From: Treponema sp.
GTDB lineage: Bacteria; Spirochaetota; Spirochaetia; Treponematales; Breznakiellaceae
Assembly (NCBI GenBank): GCA_031271075.1
Contig: JAISWN010000336.1
Coordinates: 1-7,936, forward strand
DNA: 7,936 nucleotides
Direction of reading: 5' to 3'
Shown here in pieces: positions 1 to 4,726 of the stretch (positions within the stretch are counted from its first letter, which is position 1; every line of letters starts with the position of its first letter). The notes under the pieces were generated by a model. The model saw nothing but the letters and a program-made list of their open reading frames with translations. It was not told the DNA's origin and searched no databases. Position numbers and translations under genes: made by a program.

Positions 1-1902
1 TCCTATGCCGTCCAAAAAATCCGGCCCCAGTTCAGGGCGGTGCTCCTGGTAAGCGCCTACCTTATCGCCGCCCAGTACTTTGTACTCAAGGCGCCGCTGC
101 AAAACGCCCTTTCCATTGCCGCCGGTGTGGGCGCGGCGATTCTGGGGCTTTCGTTTTTTCTTGAGGGGCTCTTTCTGGGTATTATGCCCCTGGGGGAGCA
201 GTGCGGGATGCGCCTTCCCGCCAAGATCGGCGCGGCGGGGGTAACGGTTTTTTCCATCGTTATCGGAATTACCGCTACCCTTGCCGAACCGGCCATAGCG
301 ATACTCCAGCAGCAGGGAAGCGTGATTCCCCCCTGGAACGCCCCGCTCCTCTACCTTTTGCTTAACCGGGGCACCTCCTGGCTTGTCTCCGCCATTGCCG
401 CGGGGGTGGGGCTTTCGGTGGTCCTGGGGGTCTACCGTTTTATGTTCGGCTGGCCCTTTAAGCCGCCGGTCTTTATCATCATACCCCTGCTGCTTATCGC
501 CAGTTGGGTGTTTGACGAAAACAGCGTCCTCCGTCCGGTGGTGAACCTTGCCTGGGACACGGGCGGGGCCGCGACGGGCGCCGTTACGGTGCCGATAATC
601 CTGGCCCTGGGGCTGGGGGTGTCAAAAACCGGCGAAAAAAATTCAAGCGGATCGGGGCTGGGGCTGGTAACCCTTGCCTCCGCACTGCCGGTTGCCGCCG
701 TACTGCTCCTGGCGGCCCTGATTAGCCCCCGGGTTCCGAAGCCCTCAAGCCCGGCGGAATTCTTCTCCTCCTCGCCGGAACAGCGGGCAAGGGCCCTCTA
801 TGTGGCGGGAGGCGGAGAGGAACTGCTCAAAATGGCGGAAGTGGCGGTCTTAAGCGGCGATCTTTCGCCGGCCAATTTTACCGTTTTCTTTCCCGATAGA
901 AAGACGCCGGCCCCGGGCGGGGAAGACGGGGAGGATTTTTCGGCGTTTTCCGCCCGGTCGCTTCTTGGATTCTTAAAAGCCGCGGCGGTGGCGGTGCTGC
1001 CCCTCGCCCTGGCGCTGATTATCTCCATCGCCTTTATCGCCCGGGATCGGATCCGCAACCCCGATGTCGCCGCGCTGGGCATATTTTTTGTTGCCGCCGG
1101 TATGTTTGCCCTTAACCTGGGGATGGAGGCCGGCGTTACGGCCATAAGTTCCCAGAGCGGGGAGTCCCTTACCCACACCTACCGGGAAATTCCCAATCTG
1201 AAAAAGGCGGAGCTTATCCGGGGCGTTGATTCAAGCTCTGTCTTTACCGTTCCGGGAAAATCCGGCCCCCAGGAGTACATCTGGATCCCCGGCGAAAAGG
1301 GGCCGAAGCCGGAAAAGTTTGTCTCCGGACGCCTCGCGGGCAACGTCTACACCCATGTTCCCGTGAAAAGCGCCGTGTTTTCGGCTTTAGGCAGGCCCGG
1401 CGCCTACCTGGTCATACTGGTCTTTGTTTTTTTCCTGGGCTTTTTCGCTATCTTTGCCGAACCCGCCCTGGCCGCCACCGCCGTTACCGTGGAGGAGATG
1501 ACCACCGGTACTTTCAGGCGATCAAAGCTTGTGATGATTGCCGCCGTGGGGGTGGGCGCCGGCATGGCACTTGGTTTCGCCCGGGTGCTTTTCAGCAATA
1601 TGCTTCCCGCCGGGGGCATCCATCTTTCATGGATACTTACCCCCTGTTACATTTTGGCCCTGATCCTCACCATCTTCGCGCCGGAGGATTTTTCCTCGAT
1701 AGCCTGGGATGTGGCCGGCATAGCCACCGGCCCCATTACCGTTCCCATCATCATAACAACGGGACTGGGGCTTGGGGCCGATTCGCTCCGGGCGGACGGG
1801 GCTTTCGGCATTGTCGCCACCGCAAGCGTCATTCCGATTATCGCGGTTCTTGTGTCGGGCATTATCGACAAGCAGAAATCCAAACGGGCGATAAAGGAGT
1901 AA
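1..1902 (+). CDS. DUF1538 two-domain membrane protein, 5'-truncated (putative cation transporter/antiporter)
   Basis: The frame is open from base 1, so the real start lies upstream. The GTG at 40 is internal, and 633 residues are visible. The protein is strongly hydrophobic with two homologous halves. Half 1 has a G-L-F-L-G-I-M-P-L-G-E-Q-C-G loop (166-207), AEPA (283-294) and W-D-T-G-G-x-A-T-G-x-V-T-V-P-I-I (from 553). Half 2 repeats these as L-G-M-E-A-G (from 1117), AEPA (1456-1467) and W-D-V-A-G-I-A-T-G-P-I-T-V-P-I-I (from 1705). This is the DUF1538 signature, normally found as one or two copies per protein or as a gene pair. From memory, a DUF1538 pair called UmpAB in Halomonas showed Na+(Li+,K+)/H+ antiport, so cation transport is plausible but not shown here. 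Two polar stretches interrupt it: a linker (about 724-950) and an insert of about 70 residues inside half 2 (about 1162-1383). It ends 5 nt before the PII-like gene, implying translational coupling. Family: sure. Substrate: unknown. Confidence 0.88.
   Translation, partial: SYAVQKIRPQFRAVLLVSAYLIAAQYFVLKAPLQNALSIAAGVGAAILGLSFFLEGLFLGIMPLGEQCGMRLPAKIGAAGVTVFSIVIGITATLAEPAIAILQQQGSVIPPWNAPLLYLLLNRGTSWLVSAIAAGVGLSVVLGVYRFMFGWPFKPPVFIIIPLLLIASWVFDENSVLRPVVNLAWDTGGAATGAVTVPIILALGLGVSKTGEKNSSGSGLGLVTLASALPVAAVLLLAALISPRVPKPSSPAEFFSSSPEQRARALYVAGGGEELLKMAEVAVLSGDLSPANFTVFFPDRKTPAPGGEDGEDFSAFSARSLLGFLKAAAVAVLPLALALIISIAFIARDRIRNPDVAALGIFFVAAGMFALNLGMEAGVTAISSQSGESLTHTYREIPNLKKAELIRGVDSSSVFTVPGKSGPQEYIWIPGEKGPKPEKFVSGRLAGNVYTHVPVKSAVFSALGRPGAYLVILVFVFFLGFFAIFAEPALAATAVTVEEMTTGTFRRSKLVMIAAVGVGAGMALGFARVLFSNMLPAGGIHLSWILTPCYILALILTIFAPEDFSSIAWDVAGIATGPITVPIIITTGLGLGADSLRADGAFGIVATASVIPIIAVLVSGIIDKQKSKRAIKE
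1893..1900 (+). promoter_or_regulatory. Ribosome binding site of the PII-like gene
   Basis: AAAGGAGT lies 7 nt before the ATG at 1908 and overlaps the last codons and the stop of the DUF1538 gene. It fixes the PII-like start at 1908 rather than at any upstream in-frame codon. Those upstream codons would translate the DUF1538 gene in the wrong frame into a His/Arg/Gly-rich string. Confidence 0.75.
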
Positions 1903-1907
1903 CGTTT

Positions 1908-3041
1908 ATGCAGGCTGACTTTTCGACTATTATTTGTGTTGCTGACGTTAATATAACTGAACTGCTTGACAGTACCTTTGCCGATCTCGCGCTGCCGGAG
2001 GTTTTTGTTCTCCGGGCCAAACAGATGTCCCTGGCGGACAAAAGGGGACTCTTCGGACTGCGCCCCGCAACAAAGCTGGAGGAGAGCAGGGCCCTGTTCT
2101 ACCGCTTCTATGTTCCCGCTAAATTTGAACAGGGCGTGATGCGCCGTATCGCCGAGGCGGCGGATCTGAGAATGGGCGGACGGGGCTGCATTTTCGCCAT
2201 GCGCGGATCCGTTAGGAGGGGAAGCCCCCTTGTCTTTGACGAGGAAAAACTCATCTCCCTCTGCGGCGAGGACAACAAACTGCCCCGGGAAGACTACGCC
2301 CTCCTCTGCTGCACCGTATCCCGGGGCCTGGGAGAGTCCCTTTCCGCCGCGGTACTCGAACTTGGGGTCTGTGTGCCGGTTGTTTTTTTCGGCGCAGGGG
2401 TGGGGCTTCGGGACAGGCTGGGACTGCTGCGGATAACCATTCCGGTAGAAAAGGAGATCATCTGGTTCCTCGTCCCCCGTTCCGACGCCGAACTGGTGGA
2501 AAAAACCCTTATTCCCCGGGCCCGGCTTGATGTTCCCGGACACGGTTTCCTTTACAGGATCTTTGTCCACGCCCCGGTGGTGAACCTCCGGGTAAGGCAG
2601 GGTAAAAGGGTGCACGCGGCGACCATGGAACAGGTAATCGCCGCCCTTGACGAGGTACAGGGATCGAGCAACTGGCGGAGGCTGGGGACAAAGATCAAGG
2701 AAACCCTGGAGGACAGAATCAAAAGGGACGGCAAAAAGGGGCTTTTCTTCATCGGCGAGGAGGAGGAAGTGGATATATTCAGGAAAACGGCCATGGAAAA
2801 CGGGGCCCGGGGCGCCACCCTTAACCACCTTGAGATGCGGTCCTACAGCGCCGTCGCCCAGGGGCAGACCATGGAGTCCCATTCCCGGGAATTCTGTGAT
2901 ATTATTATCCCCTCCGATCTGGAGGAAGGTATTATGAAACAAATTGAGGAAACGGGGCTTCTGGACGGTAACCGATCCTGTATGCTCAAGGTGCTTCCCG
3001 CTGAAACGCCGGTCTCCTTCAGCCGTCCGTCCCGGGGGTAA
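1908..3041 (+). CDS. Tandem PII-like regulator protein (three modules), partner of DUF1538
   Basis: This 377-residue soluble protein has no signal peptide or membrane segment. It reads as three PII-like modules. Module 1 (about 1-115) has E-V-F-V-L-R near 31, then Y-R-F-Y-V-P and a B-loop-like M-G-G-R-G-C-I-F (89-96). Module 2 (about 128-250) has V-P-V-V-F-F-G-A-G-V-G-L (156-167), I-T-I-P-V-E-K-E, and P-G-H-G-F-L-Y (210-216). Module 3 (about 276-370) has G-A-R-G-A-T-L (299-305), the most PII-like stretch since canonical PII reads G-x-R-G-x-T-V. It continues with F-C-D-I-I-I-P, a helix and D-G-N-R-S-C-M-L. Canonical PII proteins are about 112 residues and form trimers; they bind ATP/ADP and 2-oxoglutarate and control transporters such as AmtB. 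A three-in-one chain could form a pseudo-trimer. No clear T-loop uridylylation Tyr is seen. PII-like genes often neighbour DUF1538, so the likely job is gating the upstream membrane protein. The ligand cannot be read from the sequence. Family call good; number of modules is my reading. Confidence 0.8.
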   Translation: MQADFSTIICVADVNITELLDSTFADLALPEVFVLRAKQMSLADKRGLFGLRPATKLEESRALFYRFYVPAKFEQGVMRRIAEAADLRMGGRGCIFAMRGSVRRGSPLVFDEEKLISLCGEDNKLPREDYALLCCTVSRGLGESLSAAVLELGVCVPVVFFGAGVGLRDRLGLLRITIPVEKEIIWFLVPRSDAELVEKTLIPRARLDVPGHGFLYRIFVHAPVVNLRVRQGKRVHAATMEQVIAALDEVQGSSNWRRLGTKIKETLEDRIKRDGKKGLFFIGEEEEVDIFRKTAMENGARGATLNHLEMRSYSAVAQGQTMESHSREFCDIIIPSDLEEGIMKQIEETGLLDGNRSCMLKVLPAETPVSFSRPSRG

Positions 3042-3067
3042 AGGGCAGCCCCAGGAGCCTATAATAT

Positions 3068-4264
3068 ATGAACTACAGAATGGACAAACTAATCCAGGCC
3101 ATCGCCGAGGCCTTGGACATCGTGGAGGGGGAGCTTTTGGGGGCCACCACCTACCATGGCAAACGGATAGCCGTACTCTGCGCCGCCATGGGCCGCCGGC
3201 TCGGCATGGGCAAGGCCCAGTTGACCGCGCTGACAAGCTGCGCCCTGCTCCACGACAACGCCCTTACCGAATACATCCGCGCCGAACTGGAAGGCGGCGC
3301 ACACGATCCCGCCATGAAACTCCACTGCCAGCAGGGTCAGCGGAACGCCGATACTTTAGGCTTTGAAACGGACATGGGGGACTTCATCCTCTACCACCAT
3401 GAGCGGGCCAACGGCAGCGGGCCTTACGGAAAAAGGGCCGGGGAGTATTCCCTGGGGGCGGAACTTATCGGCATTGCCGACGCCACAGACGTTACCTGGC
3501 GCCTTCAGCGGGTTTCCCCCGAGGAACTTCCCCTGATCCGCTCCTGGCTTGCCCAGGACGGGGAATTCCGGCCCGCCGCAATGGAACTGCTGCTCGCCGT
3601 GCTGGATGCGGAGGCGCTCGACGCCCTGAAGGACACGCGGATCATCGAATCCGCGGAAGAAACGATCCCCGCCTGGAACGTGGACGGCGACAGCCCCGCC
3701 ATCTTTAATATGGCCTCTTTCATCAGCCAGATAATCGACTACAAATCGGCCTTTACCCGCCGTCATTCAATGGGGATAGTGGACAAGGCCCGGATAATGG
3801 GCGGCTATTACGGCTACGATCCTCCGCTCCTGGCCCGGCTCTGTCTGGCCGCGGGCCTCCATGACATCGGCAAGCTGGCGGTTCCCACAGCGATACTGGA
3901 GAAGACCGACCGGCTGAACGATGAAGAATACCTGGCAATCATGGAACATGTCCGGGGAACAGCGGAACTGCTCAAGGACATTGACGGTTTCGAGGATATC
4001 CGGAACTGGGCTTCCAACCACCACGAAAAGCTTGATGGTTCAGGATACCCGCTGGGGAAAAAAGCGGGGGAACTGGACTTTAACTCCCGCCTGATGACCT
4101 GTATCGACATCTACCAGGCGGTAAGCGAGGAACGTCCCTACCACCCCGCCCGGAGCCACCGGGACACCATGGACATCCTCTACGACATGGCGGGAAAGGG
4201 AGCCCTGGACGAAACCATCGTCCGGGACATGGATCTGGTTTTTGGGCCTCGGGTCCGGGGATAA
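3068..4264 (+). CDS. Tandem HD / HD-GYP phosphohydrolase
   Basis: This 398-residue cytosolic protein contains two HD-superfamily modules. The start at 3068 follows AGGAG (3053-3057) with a 10-nt spacer. Module 1 (about 25-145) has H30, H62-D63 followed by N-A-L instead of x-G-K, H86, H110-H111-E112 with N-G-S-G-P-Y-G, and I-A-D (136-138). Module 2 (about 228-355) has H233, H-D-I-G-K (265-269), H294, H318-H319-E320, D-G-S-G-Y-P (323-328) and C-I-D (345-347). That matches the metal ligands and the GYP signature of HD-GYP cyclic-di-GMP phosphodiesterases. Module 2 should be catalytic, hydrolysing c-di-GMP or a related cyclic dinucleotide; module 1 lacks the HDxGK lysine and may be regulatory. 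No receiver, PAS or other sensor domain is attached, so input must come from module 1 or a partner. It follows the PII-like gene by 26 nt and is probably co-transcribed. Substrate was not established. No terminator is evident after the stop. Confidence 0.88.
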   Translation: MNYRMDKLIQAIAEALDIVEGELLGATTYHGKRIAVLCAAMGRRLGMGKAQLTALTSCALLHDNALTEYIRAELEGGAHDPAMKLHCQQGQRNADTLGFETDMGDFILYHHERANGSGPYGKRAGEYSLGAELIGIADATDVTWRLQRVSPEELPLIRSWLAQDGEFRPAAMELLLAVLDAEALDALKDTRIIESAEETIPAWNVDGDSPAIFNMASFISQIIDYKSAFTRRHSMGIVDKARIMGGYYGYDPPLLARLCLAAGLHDIGKLAVPTAILEKTDRLNDEEYLAIMEHVRGTAELLKDIDGFEDIRNWASNHHEKLDGSGYPLGKKAGELDFNSRLMTCIDIYQAVSEERPYHPARSHRDTMDILYDMAGKGALDETIVRDMDLVFGPRVRG

Positions 4265-4287
4265 GCGGGGTTTCATCGGAACTAAGT

Positions 4288-4481
4288 TTAGCCCTTGCTG
4301 ATGTATTCCACCAGTTTTGGTTTCAGGTCAACAAAGCTTTCCGGGTTTTCCTTCAGCGTAATAGGGAAAAAACATCATTCCCGGTGCAGTAAAATTCGCG
4401 GAAGGTAAAATTTTCCAGGGAAGTCCGCCCTCCCCTTTCCACGATCCCCTGGAGTGAATCTACCGATTCAAGATCGTTCAT
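4288..4481 (-). pseudogene. Small 64-residue hypothetical gene, frameshifted in a poly-T run
   Basis: Reading leftward from ATG at 4481 gives M-N-D-L-E-S-V-D-S-L-Q-G and continues through E-N-F-T-F-R-E-F-Y-C-T-G-N-D-V-F. After a run of six T (plus-strand A at 4367-4372) the frame soon hits TGA at 4355-4353, a 42-residue product. One more T there restores the frame: F-F-P-I-T-L-K-E-N-P-E-S-F-V, then D-L-K-P-K-L-V-E-Y-I-S-K-G and TAA at 4290-4288. The two halves join without stops or oddities, and an excellent ribosome binding site precedes the start. Both point to a true gene with a single-base lesion, either a genuine mutation, a sequencing error or a slippery site. I recognise no family. The protein would be small, acidic-to-neutral and soluble, with one Cys. 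It is convergent with the HD-GYP gene and divergent from the repeat-protein gene. Base composition is lower in GC than its neighbours, which may indicate foreign origin. Confidence 0.6.
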
Positions 4482-4489
4482 TATAGAAT

Positions 4490-4496
4490 CCTCCTA
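4490..4496 (-). promoter_or_regulatory. Ribosome binding site of the small minus-strand gene
   Basis: On the minus strand TAGGAGG sits 8 nt before the ATG at 4481. This is a near-perfect Shine-Dalgarno sequence and the main reason to treat the short broken frame as a once-translated gene. Confidence 0.6.
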
Positions 4497-4531
4497 AAAA
4501 AAGAGACATGGTTTGCGGCAGCCTGAAAGCC

Positions 4532-4563
4532 GAGGGGTAAAGGCGGCCGCTTTTTGCCCCCTC
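4532..4563. repeat. Imperfect hairpin with GCGGCCGC centre
   Basis: GAGGGG (4532-4537) pairs with CCCCTC (4558-4563). Inside, AAA pairs with TTT around a self-complementary GCGGCCGC (4543-4550), followed by five T (4551-4555). It could be a terminator-like stem, or simply structure in the gap between the two divergent genes. No long U-tract follows the outer stem, so I do not call it a terminator. Confidence 0.4.
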
Positions 4564-4572
4564 ATCATGCCA

Positions 4573-4669
4573 CCGGTTTTTGGATGGGGCGTCTGCTTTT
4601 TTGACATCTTTGTATACTTTTTTGCAACTACTCAGCCGGGTAGTTCCCTTGACGAACCATCCAAACCGG
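4573..4669. repeat. Long interrupted inverted repeat upstream of the repeat-protein gene
   Basis: The left arm (4573-4593) and right arm (4651-4669) are reverse complements over CCGG, TTT, GGATGG and CGTC blocks. That gives 17 pairs, with one two-base mismatch (GG against AA) and a two-T bulge. The 57-nt centre contains a second hairpin, AACTAC (4626-4631) with GTAGTT (4640-4645) around an 8-nt loop, and two copies of CTTTTTTG (4596-4603, 4617-4624). The element lies 57 nt before the ATG at 4727 and could be a structured leader, a protein-binding site or a small mobile-element remnant. Confidence 0.55.
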
Positions 4670-4678
4670 GGCTATCGT
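4649..4678 (+). promoter_or_regulatory. Possible sigma-70-like promoter for the repeat-protein gene
   Basis: TTGACG (4649-4654) is followed after 18 nt by TATCGT (4673-4678). This is a good -35 box with a weak -10 box, about 50 nt before the start codon. The -35 box overlaps the right arm of the inverted repeat, so that element could modulate it. This is a pattern match only. Confidence 0.25.
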
Positions 4679-4714
4679 GGGCTAACGCTTTCGGGTAAGC
4701 AGGAAACATATAGA

Positions 4715-4721
4715 GAGGAGG
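4715..4721 (+). promoter_or_regulatory. Ribosome binding site that fixes the start at 4727
   Basis: GAGGAGG lies 5 nt before ATG 4727. The frame stays open upstream to a TTG at 4580, but that extension has no comparable site and passes through the structured leader. Confidence 0.75.
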
Positions 4722-4726
4722 CACAG

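Noticed and set aside
1629..1907. Upstream extension of the PII-like gene
   Set aside because: It overlaps the conserved end of the DUF1538 gene, gives a His/Arg/Gly-rich string, and the ribosome binding site at 1893-1900 points to 1908.
1647..3236. Minus-strand open frame of 529 codons opposite the PII-like gene
   Set aside because: It is rich in Pro, Gly, His and Arg, has no family motif, and lies opposite a gene with clear PII features. It is a high-GC shadow frame.
4601..4618. TTGACA and TATACT boxes as a promoter
   Set aside because: The hexamers are only 6 nt apart, too short for a sigma-70 promoter, and no good partner box lies at 16-18 nt from TATACT.
4513..4698. 61-codon plus-strand frame in the leader
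   Set aside because: TTG start without a ribosome binding site, Phe/Cys-rich product without motif, and it runs through the structured repeat.
4580..4726. TTG start giving the repeat protein 49 extra residues, including a short hydrophobic stretch
   Set aside because: There is no ribosome binding site at 4580, the segment lies in the inverted-repeat leader, and GAGGAGG at 4715-4721 is ideally placed for ATG 4727.
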